Positions 33,933 through 42,489 of a stretch of 64,000 nt of DNA are shown here, piece by piece. Location of the stretch: NCBI RefSeq assembly GCF_008329605.1, contig NZ_NPKO01000012.1, positions 1 through 64,000 of the forward strand. The letters are read 5' to 3'. The stretch's first letter is position 1. Each line of letters begins with the position of its first letter. The notes under the pieces are model-generated. The model was not told the origin of the DNA. It did no database searches and worked only from the letters and a program-made list of their open reading frames with translations. Origin of the DNA: Mycolicibacterium sp. P9-64 (GTDB lineage: Bacteria > Actinomycetota > Actinomycetes > Mycobacteriales > Mycobacteriaceae). The translations under genes and the position numbers were made by a program.

Positions 33933-36662
33933 CTACGCGTCGGGAAGGGCGCGTATGAGCTGGCTGCGCGACGTGATGCCGAGCTTGGCGAAGACCTTCC
34001 GCAGGTGGTACTGGACGGTCCGGGAGCTGATGAGCAACCGGGCGCCGATCTCGGGGTTCGACAGCCCGTCACGGGCCATCCGAGCGATCTGCGCTTCCTG
34101 AGCGGTCAGCTCGCCACCGGTGCCGGGAGCGGGGGAGCGCGTGCTTGTGGACTCGCCGGTGGCCAGCAGTTCGAGCCTGGCCCGTTCGGCGAATGCGTCC
34201 ATCCCCATGATCTCGAACATGCCAAGGGCCGTGTGCAATTGCGTGCGAGCCTCACTCCGGCGGCGAAGATGGCTCAACCATTCGCCGTACAACAGATGGG
34301 CGCGGGCCAGCTCGCAGCGCAGCACCGTCCGGCCGAGCCACTCGACCGCTTCCCGGTACAACGCGTCGGCGGCGTCATCATCGGCGAGCAGCGCGCCGCA
34401 GCGGGCCCCGATGCCGAGGGCCCATTCGGTGCCGCAGGCATCGGTCATCTGGGCCAGTCGGCGGTGGGCATCGACTGCGTCCTGACCCATCCCGCAGCGT
34501 GTGGCCGCCTCGATGAATTCCGCAACGGCCCACGTCGCGGCACCCATGTCCGCGCCGAATGCGGTGGCCCGCGCGGCGGCGTCCATGGCCTCGTCATAGC
34601 GGCCGAGACCGTTGTTGAGGACGGCATTCGCCCACCCGGCCAACGTGATCCCGAGGCCCTCGCCGCGACCCGTCACGTCGTCGACCGTGGACTCGGTCAA
34701 CGCGGCGGCCGCGGCCGTGTTGCCGTGGAAGGCGGCCAGCGCCAGCGCGGCGTACGGCGCGAAGTTGCTTCCCGTGGCGTCCGTGACCGCGTGGATCTCC
34801 TCGGTCAGCGACGCCGCCGCGGTGAGTTCGCCCGTCAGTAGCAGCATCACCACGCGGGAACTCAGTGCCAGCGGCAGTTCGCTGAGCGCGCCGATCTCGC
34901 GGGCCGCCTCGACGTAACTGTCGGAGAGCTGCTGCCAGCCCGCGTCGTCCCAGATGTGTGTTGCGGCGATGCAGGCCAACCAAAACCAATGCAACTGACC
35001 AGCGCTGGGCAGGCCGGCGCCGAAGGCGGTCAACGCCTTTCGCAGAATCGGAAGCCCGGCTGGGTAGCCATCGGTGTAGTTGGCGGCCAGACCTTCGAGG
35101 AGCAGGTCGGGTGCTCGTGACCCGGCCAGCCCGTGGACGGCAGGACCGACGGCATCGGCGACCTCGAGCACGCCACCGCTGGCTGCGAGGCGACCGGCGA
35201 ACATCGCTGCGGACATGGCATCCAGGTAGGTCGCGCGGGATAGTTCGGCGTCGATCGGACCGAGCCGCCGCGCGGCCTTCAACAGCAAGGGCGGGGCGTC
35301 GCTGCCGTGGCTCGAGACGAAGGCCAGCTGCGCCCGCACCAGGTCAAGACGGGCCTGCTGAAAATCGTCGAGCGGTCCGGCTTCGGCAATGGCCAGCAGA
35401 TCCACCGCGGCGTCCAGCGCGCCGGCCTCGGCCTTGGCGCGCGCCGCGTCAAGCGCACGTGTTGCCCGCCGCCGCGGATCGATCGTCAGCAGGGTGGCGC
35501 GCTCCAGAAACGCCGCCGCCGCGGAGAGGCCGCCCCTGGCCTGTGCGCGGCCCGCCGACCGCTCGAGTTCATCGGCGACGTCGTCGTCAGGTCCTGGAGC
35601 GGCGTGCGCCCGGTGCCAGGCACGCCGATCGGGGTCGAGCTGCGGATCGATCACCTCGGCCAGCGCGCGGTGCGCAGCCCGGCGTTCCGTGACGTCGGCC
35701 GACCGGTAGGCGACCGAACGTGCCAGTGGGTGGCGAAAGCGGACGTACGCATCGAAGTCGGCAAGGCCAGCCTCGATTGCGGGCGTGGCCGCGTCGGGAC
35801 CGATGCCGAGTTTGGCGGCCGCACTCCACACCAACGTCGGATCGCCTGCAGGCTCGGCCGAGGCGATCACCAACAAGCGTCGCGTGGGTTCCGGCAGATC
35901 CGCGAATCGCCGCGCAAAACCCTCTTCTATGCGGCCGGCGTGCGGCACCGAACCGGGCAGGCCGAACCCACCCGCCAAGCCGGGGGACGCCAACGCCCGC
36001 GGTACCTCGGCCAAAGCCAGTGGATTTCCCCGCGTTTCGGCAACGATGCGATCGCGAAGACGCACGTCCAACGGGGTGGTCAAGCTCGCATCGAGGACGG
36101 TGCGCGCCTCGGACTCGCGCAAGTTCGTCACCGCCAACTGCGGCAGCCCCGTCAGTTCGGCGGCCGGGACGCGGGTCGCGAAAACCAAGCCGACCGCTTC
36201 CGCCGCCAGCCGGCGCGCGACGAAGGCCAGCACCCGCGCCGACGCGACGTCCAGCCACTGTTGGTCGTCGACCAGGCAGATCAACGGTTGGTCCGCACCG
36301 GCCTCGGCCAACAGGCCCAGGACGGCCAACCCGATCAGGAACCGGTCGGGCATCGGTCCCGAACTGATCCCGAACGCGGTGTGCAAGGCATCGCGTTGCG
36401 GGCCGGGCAACTGCGTCGCGTGATCGAGTAGCGACCCGCACAACTGGTGCAGACCGGCGAAGGCCAGCTCCATCTCCGACTGGACGCCAGCGGCTCGCAC
36501 CGTCCGACATCCAGGCGCGTGCTCAGCTGCGTAGTCGAGCAGTGCGGTCTTGCCGACGCCGATCTCGCCGTGAATCACCAGTGCTCGACTCTCGCCACCG
36601 CGGACTGCCGACACCAGCCGGTCGAGCACGGCGCACTCGGCAGTGCGGCCGGTCAGACCCAT
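33933..36662 (-). CDS. LAL-type LuxR-family ATPase regulator 3
   Basis: A 909-residue third paralogue of this cluster. The start at 36662 gives MGLTGRTAECAVLDRLVSAV, matching the other two; readings further upstream run into the divergent gene's promoter. Walker A is GEIGVGKTALLD (32-43), Walker B LICLVDDQQWLD. The middle shares the paralogue block VRFRHPLARSVAYRSADVTE. The C-terminal LuxR HTH contains EAQIARMARDGLSNPEIGAR and LLISSRTVQYHLRKVFAKLG. It ends about 90 bp before the HD/LLM operon on the same strand and is divergent from an alpha/beta hydrolase gene, a plausible target. Confidence 0.9.
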   Translation of the reverse strand: MGLTGRTAECAVLDRLVSAVRGGESRALVIHGEIGVGKTALLDYAAEHAPGCRTVRAAGVQSEMELAFAGLHQLCGSLLDHATQLPGPQRDALHTAFGISSGPMPDRFLIGLAVLGLLAEAGADQPLICLVDDQQWLDVASARVLAFVARRLAAEAVGLVFATRVPAAELTGLPQLAVTNLRESEARTVLDASLTTPLDVRLRDRIVAETRGNPLALAEVPRALASPGLAGGFGLPGSVPHAGRIEEGFARRFADLPEPTRRLLVIASAEPAGDPTLVWSAAAKLGIGPDAATPAIEAGLADFDAYVRFRHPLARSVAYRSADVTERRAAHRALAEVIDPQLDPDRRAWHRAHAAPGPDDDVADELERSAGRAQARGGLSAAAAFLERATLLTIDPRRRATRALDAARAKAEAGALDAAVDLLAIAEAGPLDDFQQARLDLVRAQLAFVSSHGSDAPPLLLKAARRLGPIDAELSRATYLDAMSAAMFAGRLAASGGVLEVADAVGPAVHGLAGSRAPDLLLEGLAANYTDGYPAGLPILRKALTAFGAGLPSAGQLHWFWLACIAATHIWDDAGWQQLSDSYVEAAREIGALSELPLALSSRVVMLLLTGELTAAASLTEEIHAVTDATGSNFAPYAALALAAFHGNTAAAAALTESTVDDVTGRGEGLGITLAGWANAVLNNGLGRYDEAMDAAARATAFGADMGAATWAVAEFIEAATRCGMGQDAVDAHRRLAQMTDACGTEWALGIGARCGALLADDDAADALYREAVEWLGRTVLRCELARAHLLYGEWLSHLRRRSEARTQLHTALGMFEIMGMDAFAERARLELLATGESTSTRSPAPGTGGELTAQEAQIARMARDGLSNPEIGARLLISSRTVQYHLRKVFAKLGITSRSQLIRALPDA

Positions 36663-36785
36663 CGCTCGACGGTAGCGCGTCCCGGCCAGGGTGCTGGGCG
36701 TTTGGACAAGCCACTGGCGGATACGACGACGCCCCCTTCCCGAAAGCATCAGACATGTCGCGTCCACTCCATCGGAGGAACCCAC

Positions 36786-37661
36786 ATGCCAAGCTTCACC
36801 ACTCGATTCAAGACCGAGATCGTCAACGGGTTGGAGGTGTTCTACCGGGAGGCCGGTGACCCACAGAACCCGACTCTGCTTTTGCTGCACGGATTCCCGA
36901 CCAGTTCGCACATGTTCCGCAACCTGATGGCCGAGCTGTCCGACGAGTACCACCTCGTCGCTCCCGACTACATCGGCTTCGGCAACTCGGCCATGCCGTC
37001 AGTCGAGGAATTTCAGTACAGCTTCGCCAACCTCACCGACGTGGTCGACGGACTGATCAAGCAGCTCGACCTCCGACGCTTGGCCATCTACATCCAGGAC
37101 TACGGCGCACCGATCGGCCTCGGCATCGCCAGCCGGACACCAAAACGTGTCACGGCGGTGATCAGCCAGAGCGGCAACGCCTACCTCGAGGGGTTCACGC
37201 CATTCTGGGACATCCTGTTCGCGCACGCCAAGGACCGATACGCCAACGAAGCCGACGTCCGTAAACTGCTGCAGCCGAACACGACCCGCTGGCAGTACAC
37301 GCATGGCGTGCCCGAGGACCGGCTCGACCGGCTGGCTCCAGACGCCTGGCAGCTCGACCAGCGGGGGATGGACCGGCCCGGTAACGATGCCGTACAACTG
37401 CAGCTGCTGTGGGACTACCAGTTCAACCTCGACCTGTACCCCGCGTTCCACGAGTACTTCCGCGACCATCAGCCACCGACCCTGCTCACCTGGGGCCGCA
37501 ACGACGAGATCTTCGGTCCCGCAGGCGCAGAAGCCTTCCTGACAGACCTGCCGAACGCCGAGCTTCATCTGCTCGACGCAGGCCACTTCGCTCTCGAAAC
37601 CCACGGGCCCGAGATTGCCGATCTGATCCGGGGCTTCTTACGCCGGCATTCGAATAGCTGA
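36786..37661 (+). CDS. Alpha/beta hydrolase with Asp nucleophile (epoxide hydrolase/dehalogenase-like)
   Basis: A 291-residue alpha/beta hydrolase, start at 36786 with GGAGGA seven bases before. HGFPTSSHMF (35-44) supplies the oxyanion hole. The nucleophile elbow reads YIQDYGAPIG with Asp105 where esterases have Ser. This is the arrangement of haloalkane dehalogenases and epoxide hydrolases. The acid is in LLTWGRNDEIF, the base His in DAGHFALETH. A cap domain lies between. Neutral uses in detoxification are likely; the substrate is not known. It is divergent from LuxR regulator 3 over 123 bp. Confidence 0.85.
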   Translation: MPSFTTRFKTEIVNGLEVFYREAGDPQNPTLLLLHGFPTSSHMFRNLMAELSDEYHLVAPDYIGFGNSAMPSVEEFQYSFANLTDVVDGLIKQLDLRRLAIYIQDYGAPIGLGIASRTPKRVTAVISQSGNAYLEGFTPFWDILFAHAKDRYANEADVRKLLQPNTTRWQYTHGVPEDRLDRLAPDAWQLDQRGMDRPGNDAVQLQLLWDYQFNLDLYPAFHEYFRDHQPPTLLTWGRNDEIFGPAGAEAFLTDLPNAELHLLDAGHFALETHGPEIADLIRGFLRRHSNS

Positions 37662-37692
37662 CACGGCGACCGAACACCCCCGAGGACACGCC

Positions 37693-39111
37693 ATGCATCT
37701 CTCGATGGACATGCTCGTCATCGGCTTCGGCACCGGCGGCAAATTGGTCGCCGGTGCGATGGGCCGTCGCGGCGCCCGCGTCGCGATCGTCGAACAGTCT
37801 GACCATATGTACGGCGGCACGTGCATCAACATCGGTTGCGTGCCCACCAAATCGCTGGTGCACCTGGCGGAAACCCGGAACCTCGACGCCGATCCCGACG
37901 AGTGGTTTCGCCGGGCGGCGTGCACGACGAAGGTCCTCACCGGGCAGCTCCGGCAGAAGAACTTCGCCGCGCTCGATGCCATCGAGACCGTCACCGTCAT
38001 CAATGGGCGGGCCGCATTCCTCGACCCACACACCGTCAGCGTCGCCACCCCACACGACACCCTGGTGATCAGCGCCGACGTGATCGTCATCGACACCGGC
38101 TCCGAACCGGTGATTCCCCACATCCCCGGGCTGAGTGCCAGTTGCCACACCTACACCAGCACCGGGCTGTTGGACACCACGCAACGCCCTGGCCGGCTCG
38201 CGATCATCGGCGGTGGCAACGTCGGTATCGAATTCGCCAGCGTCTATGCGCAATTCGGGACAGAGGTCACGGTCCTCGAAGAATCCGGGCGGCTGTTCGC
38301 GCGGGAGGACGACGACGTGGCGGCTGCCGCGATCGCCATCCTGCGCGACGCCGGGGTGGCCATCCGTACCGGCGCACACGTGACCGCCATTGACGATCAC
38401 GCCGAAGCCGGTGTCGTCCGCTACACCCACGACGGCGCAGAAGCCGCCGTGGAGGCAGAAGCCATCCTGGTCTCCGCCGGTCGGACCCCGGCCACCGTCG
38501 GTTTGGGGCTCTCCGCCGCGGGTGTCCGCACCACGGAGCGCGGCGCCGTGATCGTCGACGAACACCTGCGCACCAGCCAGCCGCACATCTACGCCGTCGG
38601 CGACGTCAACGGCGGACCGCAGTTCACCTACATCTCGCACGACGACAGCCGCATCGTGCTGGACTACCTGCACGGGACCGGTAAGCGGTCAACGTCCGAC
38701 CGGGTGGCCGTGCCGTACACGGTGTTCCTCACCCCGCCGCTGGCGCGGGTCGGGCTCACCGAGCGCGAGGCCGTCGAGGCGGGCCGGTCCGTCGACGTCG
38801 CGGTCAAACGCATCGAGGACGTCGCCGGCATGCCCCGCTCGGACATCATGGGTGACACCAGGGGACTGATGAAGTTCGTCATCGACGCAGACACCGACGA
38901 GATCCTCGGCGCCGCCTTGTTGTGCATCGACGCCCAAGAGCTGATCAACCTGGTCGCCCTGGCGATGCGCCATCACCTCACCGCTTCAGAACTGCGCGAC
39001 ACGATATTCACCCACCCGACGTCGACGGAGGCGATCGGCGAGGTGCTCGCCGCGCGACGGCCGGGCGTAGCGCAGCGACCCAAACCGGTCGAGGCAGGGC
39101 AGCCGTCGTGA
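37693..39111 (+). CDS. rclA: RclA-like pyridine nucleotide-disulfide oxidoreductase
   Basis: A 472-residue flavoprotein disulfide reductase. The redox-active pair is Cys44 and Cys49 in YGGTCINIGCVPTKSLVH. The FAD-binding head is LVIGFGTGGKLVAGAMGRRG and the NAD(P) motif is IIGGGNVGIEFASVYAQFG. GQLRQKNF, GGPQFTYISHDDSRIV, GTGKRSTSDR and VPYTVFLTPPLARVGLTE are shared with E. coli RclA, which reduces hypothiocyanous acid and protects against reactive chlorine. The C-terminal THPTSTEAIGE holds the interface His. Mercuric reductase is less likely because the C-terminal vicinal cysteines are absent. Starts at 37705 or 37711 are also possible. Confidence 0.85.
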   Translation: MHLSMDMLVIGFGTGGKLVAGAMGRRGARVAIVEQSDHMYGGTCINIGCVPTKSLVHLAETRNLDADPDEWFRRAACTTKVLTGQLRQKNFAALDAIETVTVINGRAAFLDPHTVSVATPHDTLVISADVIVIDTGSEPVIPHIPGLSASCHTYTSTGLLDTTQRPGRLAIIGGGNVGIEFASVYAQFGTEVTVLEESGRLFAREDDDVAAAAIAILRDAGVAIRTGAHVTAIDDHAEAGVVRYTHDGAEAAVEAEAILVSAGRTPATVGLGLSAAGVRTTERGAVIVDEHLRTSQPHIYAVGDVNGGPQFTYISHDDSRIVLDYLHGTGKRSTSDRVAVPYTVFLTPPLARVGLTEREAVEAGRSVDVAVKRIEDVAGMPRSDIMGDTRGLMKFVIDADTDEILGAALLCIDAQELINLVALAMRHHLTASELRDTIFTHPTSTEAIGEVLAARRPGVAQRPKPVEAGQPS

Positions 39112-39476
39112 CCACGTACGCGTCGTCGGGCACCGAGCTGTTCGACGGGACCATCACCCGCAATTGGCCGACGAGCCGCGATCTCACCGACGCCGCACAC
39201 CGCCGCGCGATGGCCCGCTACCAGCGCGCAGGAATCGGGCTGAGCTACAGCGATTACGGCCATTGGATCGCCGACTATCTGGACGGCGAGGAGAAGGCCC
39301 GCGTGGAAGCTCGTGTCGACAACGCGTGGGCGAAGACCCATCGGCACTGCCCACGCTCAGCGCAGATCATCGGCAATTCCACGGGCCACCTCATCCTCTA
39401 TCGCTGCCCAGACTGCGGTCAGCAGGTCGGGCTCAACGCGGACGGCAAGGTGCTGGCGCACTCGGTTCGGATCTGA
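39108..39476 (+). CDS. Hypothetical zinc-ribbon-like protein
   Basis: A 122-residue protein starting at a GTG that overlaps the rclA stop (GTGA). The body is hydrophilic, with RAMARYQRAGIGLSYSDYGH and WIADYLDGEEKARVEARVDN. The C-terminus has HCPRSAQII and LYRCPDCGQQVGLN, leaving one CxxC pair plus an earlier Cys and His, which could hold zinc. No family was recognised. Coupling to rclA and a 16-bp gap to vsr suggest a three-gene transcript. It could be a small redox- or metal-responsive partner, which is inference. Confidence 0.65.
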   Translation: MTTYASSGTELFDGTITRNWPTSRDLTDAAHRRAMARYQRAGIGLSYSDYGHWIADYLDGEEKARVEARVDNAWAKTHRHCPRSAQIIGNSTGHLILYRCPDCGQQVGLNADGKVLAHSVRI

Positions 39477-39492
39477 GACATAGCCTGGACGG

Positions 39493-39909
39493 GTGGCCGA
39501 ATCGTGGGCATCCTCGCCGGAGGCACGGGCCCGCATGCAGTCCAACCGCAGCCGGGACACCAAGCCCGAGCTGGCGCTGCGCTCAGCGGTGCACGCGCGG
39601 GGGCTGCGCTACCGCGTCGCGGCCAAACCGCTGACCGGATTGCGGCGCACCGCCGACCTGGTCTTCCCGAGGGCCAAGGTGGCGGTGTTCCTCGACGGCT
39701 GCTTCTGGCACGGCTGCCCCGAACACCACACCGTCGCCGCGGCCAACGCGAAGTTCTGGGCCGACAAGGTCTCAGGAAACCGAGCCCGCGACCGCGACAC
39801 GGATGCGCGGCTCGCCGACGCCGGGTGGGTCACCGTGCGGGTGTGGGAGCACGAGGATCCCGAAGAGGCGGCGCGACGCGTCGAGGACGCGGTGCGCGCG
39901 AGAATCTAG
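39493..39909 (+). CDS. vsr: Very short patch repair (Vsr) endonuclease
   Basis: A 138-residue Vsr-type mismatch endonuclease from a GTG start. It begins MAESWASSPEARARMQSNRS and continues RDTKPELALRSAVHARGLRY, the family's N-terminal helix. The catalytic Asp is Asp55 in RRTADLVFP; VAVFLDGCFWHGCPEHH (64-80) holds the zinc and active-site residues, and KFWADKVSGNRARDRD follows. Vsr nicks beside T:G mismatches made by deamination of 5-methylcytosine. It is 28 kb from the two cytosine methyltransferases of this window, and is the natural repair partner of such methylation. Confidence 0.9.
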   Translation: MAESWASSPEARARMQSNRSRDTKPELALRSAVHARGLRYRVAAKPLTGLRRTADLVFPRAKVAVFLDGCFWHGCPEHHTVAAANAKFWADKVSGNRARDRDTDARLADAGWVTVRVWEHEDPEEAARRVEDAVRARI

Positions 39910-40067
39910 CGGCGGCGTCGCAACTATCGCGCGACAGGCAAACACGGCGAAACGACACGATTACGAATGCCCCACAGACACGCCGCCCGACGTGTTGTCG
40001 TCACCTGTCTCGCCTACGATGAGACACCGGTCAGTTCTGGCCACAAATCGAACAGGTCTGGAGTGTT

Positions 40068-41342
40068 TTGACGTTGACTCGTCGTGTCCGTAGTGCGTGG
40101 TTGGCAACCGCCTTCGCGGCGCTTGCCGTGCTGGGCGGAGTCCTGGTGACCGATACCCCGCGGTGCCCCGGCAGCAAATGCCAGGTGGTCGCCGCCGCAC
40201 CCCATGGCGTGGATGACCCGCATCCGGCCGTGCCGACGTCGGTGCCCGCGGCGCTGTCGATCGTGCCGACCCCGGGAACCGATCAGATCAACCCGGCAGG
40301 CCCCGTCATGGTGACCGCCACCAGCGGCACCATCACCGACGTCACGATGGTCAACGACAGCGGCAAGGTCATCCCCGGCGTCCTGACCCCGGACGGCACC
40401 GTGTGGAAGCCGACGACCCAGCTCGGCTACGGCCGCACCTACTCGATGACGGTGCTCGCCCGCGGCGCGCAGGGCATGCCGTCACGCCAGACGTCGAGCT
40501 TCACCACGGTGTCGCCGAGCGACCAGACCGAGGTCTACCTGAACCGAGCCGGCGGCGACATCCTCGAAGACGGCGCCACCTACGGCATCGGCACCGTGGT
40601 CGTCGCGCACTTCGATCAGGCCATCGACAACAAGGCCAACGCCGAGCGGCACATGGTCGTCACCACCAACCCGCCCGTGCAGGGGTCGTGGTACTGGGTC
40701 GACGACCAGACCGCGCACTGGCGGCCTGCCAAGTACTACGCGCCCGGCACGACGGTCACCGTCAACGCCAACATGTACGGCACGACGCTTGGCGACGGCC
40801 TGTACGGCGCCGAGGACGAGAAGGTGTCGTTCAAGATTGGCGCCGCTCATGTCTCGATCGCCGACGACAACACCCATCAGGTCAGCGTCTACGACAACGG
40901 CAAGCTGGTCCGCACGATGCCGACGTCGATGGGGATGGGTGGCACGCAGACCATCGGCGGGACCACGCTGTCGTTCTTCACCCCGCCCGGTGTCTACACC
41001 GTGCTGGACAAGGCCAACCCCGTCGTCATGGACTCGTCGACGTTCGGGCTGCCGATCGACTCCCGGCTCGGTTACAAGGAGTCCATCTCCTACGCCACCC
41101 GGATCAGCATCGACGGCATCTATCTGCACCAGCTGAATTCCACCGTGTGGGCGCAGGGCAACACCGACACGTCGCACGGCTGCTTGAACCTCAACGCGGA
41201 GAACGCCGCATGGTTCTTCGACTTCTCCGTGCCCGGTGACGTCGTCGAGGTGAAGAACACCGGCGGTGCGCCGCTGCAGCTGTGGCAGAACGGCGACTGG
41301 AGCGTGCCGTGGGACCAGTGGAAGGCCGGCAGCAAGCTCTAG
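40068..41342 (+). CDS. L,D-transpeptidase (Ldt)
   Basis: A 424-residue peptidoglycan L,D-transpeptidase forming 3-3 cross-links. The chosen start is a TTG at 40068, with GGAG four bases before it; a second TTG at 40074 is possible. An N-terminal hydrophobic segment (about 11-28) anchors or exports it. Two Ig-like domains follow (about 60-255), then the YkuD catalytic domain with IYLHQL (His354) and SHGCLNLN (His370, Cys372). The C-terminal DWSVPWDQW segment is usual for mycobacterial Ldts. No lipobox Cys is present, unlike LprQ/LdtMt5-type proteins. A TACGAT -10-like hexamer lies at 40015-40020. Confidence 0.93.
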   Translation: MTLTRRVRSAWLATAFAALAVLGGVLVTDTPRCPGSKCQVVAAAPHGVDDPHPAVPTSVPAALSIVPTPGTDQINPAGPVMVTATSGTITDVTMVNDSGKVIPGVLTPDGTVWKPTTQLGYGRTYSMTVLARGAQGMPSRQTSSFTTVSPSDQTEVYLNRAGGDILEDGATYGIGTVVVAHFDQAIDNKANAERHMVVTTNPPVQGSWYWVDDQTAHWRPAKYYAPGTTVTVNANMYGTTLGDGLYGAEDEKVSFKIGAAHVSIADDNTHQVSVYDNGKLVRTMPTSMGMGGTQTIGGTTLSFFTPPGVYTVLDKANPVVMDSSTFGLPIDSRLGYKESISYATRISIDGIYLHQLNSTVWAQGNTDTSHGCLNLNAENAAWFFDFSVPGDVVEVKNTGGAPLQLWQNGDWSVPWDQWKAGSKL

Positions 41343-41359
41343 GTTTTCGCGGGGCGGAT

Positions 41360-41376
41360 CCCATGTGTCTCATGGG
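41360..41376 (+). terminator. Short hairpin after ldt
   Basis: CCCATG-tgtct-CATGGG forms a perfect six-base stem 18 bp after the L,D-transpeptidase stop. There is no U-run, but many mycobacterial hairpin terminators lack one. It lies in the 216-bp gap before the convergent NYN gene. Confidence 0.35.
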
Positions 41377-41558
41377 CACCGGCGTCCGAGCGACTGTCGG
41401 GCTGCCGCCGCGCAGCGAATAGGTTGTGTCGGCACGTTCACCCCGCCCTCGGCCCCGGCCAAATTCGCGCTGAGGCGGGCACGACGACCCACCGTTCGGC
41501 CCCTGTGACGCGTGCGACGGGTGTGACGACCACCTCGCCCAAGCCGCGGAGCGCGGCC

Positions 41559-42464
41559 CTACTTCAGCCGCACCATCCGCGTCGTCGAACTCTCGTCCAA
41601 CTCCACGAGATCCAACCGCGACCGCAGGAAGTCGCTGAAAGACCGGAAACCCAAGGCCTTTTCGCTGAACGACGGATCCATGCGCTTCATCTGCGCCTTG
41701 ACCGCCGAGTTGTGCAGCCACTCGGCGTCGTCCTTCTCCAAACCGATCTGCAGGGCACGCTGCAGCAGCGCGGTCGCCGCGGTCTGCGGATCCGGCGGCT
41801 CCGGCTCCTCGTTGTCGGCGGGCCGCGCGGCACGTCGGCGCTTCTTCGGAGGCGCGGCTTCCGTCTCGGGTTCCACCTCGGCCTCGGCCTGAACGGGTTC
41901 TGGCTCGAACACTGGGACGCCGGGCAGCGAGTCGTAGATGACGAAGTCGTCGCACGCCGCGGCCAACGATCGGCTCGACGAACCAGCCACCCCGATGCCC
42001 ACCACGTACCGGCCCAGCCGCTTGCAGCGCTGCGCCAACGCGATGTAGTCGGAGTCGCCAGCGACGATCACCACGTGCGTCAGGTCGGGAAGCCGGAACA
42101 TGTCCTCGACGGTGTCGACCGCCAAACGGATGTCGGCGCCGTTCTTGCCGTACGCCGCAGCAGGAAACAGCTGCACCAGATCGACGGCGCGCCCCACCAG
42201 CTGCCCGCGGTAGGCGGCGTTCAGATCAGCCGACCAGTCCGCGTACGCCCGGGTCAGCACCAACGTGCCGAATGACGAAGCGAAGTCGATGATCGCGCCG
42301 ACGTCGACCGTCGCCCGCTCCAGACGATCCGGGTGCTGATCCAGCCCCTTGGCCTTGTCGCGCTGAAACGAATTGCGGCCGTTCACTTGGTCGTACCGCG
42401 AGATGACGATGTTGTCGAAGTCGAGGTAGACCGCGACGCGGGTGGTGGTACCGGGCTCGGTCAT
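41559..42464 (-). CDS. NYN-domain protein with OST-HTH-like C-terminus
   Basis: A 301-residue PIN-like NYN nuclease-fold protein. Acidic residues of the active site lie in AVYLDFDNIVISRYD, GADIRLAVDTVEDMFRLPD and VVIVAGDSDYIALAQRCKRL. The linker is rich in Glu, Pro and Lys/Arg. The last 80 residues (LQRALQIGLEKDDAEWLHNS and ALGFRSFSDFLRSRLDLVEL) resemble an OST-HTH/LOTUS domain, which binds RNA. The usual expectation is an RNase or RNA-binding factor in the cytoplasm. It stands 25 bp after the GAF-ANTAR gene on the same strand. Confidence 0.88.
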   Translation of the reverse strand: MTEPGTTTRVAVYLDFDNIVISRYDQVNGRNSFQRDKAKGLDQHPDRLERATVDVGAIIDFASSFGTLVLTRAYADWSADLNAAYRGQLVGRAVDLVQLFPAAAYGKNGADIRLAVDTVEDMFRLPDLTHVVIVAGDSDYIALAQRCKRLGRYVVGIGVAGSSSRSLAAACDDFVIYDSLPGVPVFEPEPVQAEAEVEPETEAAPPKKRRRAARPADNEEPEPPDPQTAATALLQRALQIGLEKDDAEWLHNSAVKAQMKRMDPSFSEKALGFRSFSDFLRSRLDLVELDESSTTRMVRLK

Positions 42465-42489
42465 GGCATCAGTCTCGTCTCTCGCCGCG

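Noticed and set aside
35307-36431. 374-codon plus frame opposite LuxR regulator 3
   Set aside because: The minus frame has Walker motifs and paralogues; the plus frame has none.
37693-39111. Mercuric reductase
   Set aside because: The C-terminal cysteine pair and the mer operon are absent, and several segments follow RclA.
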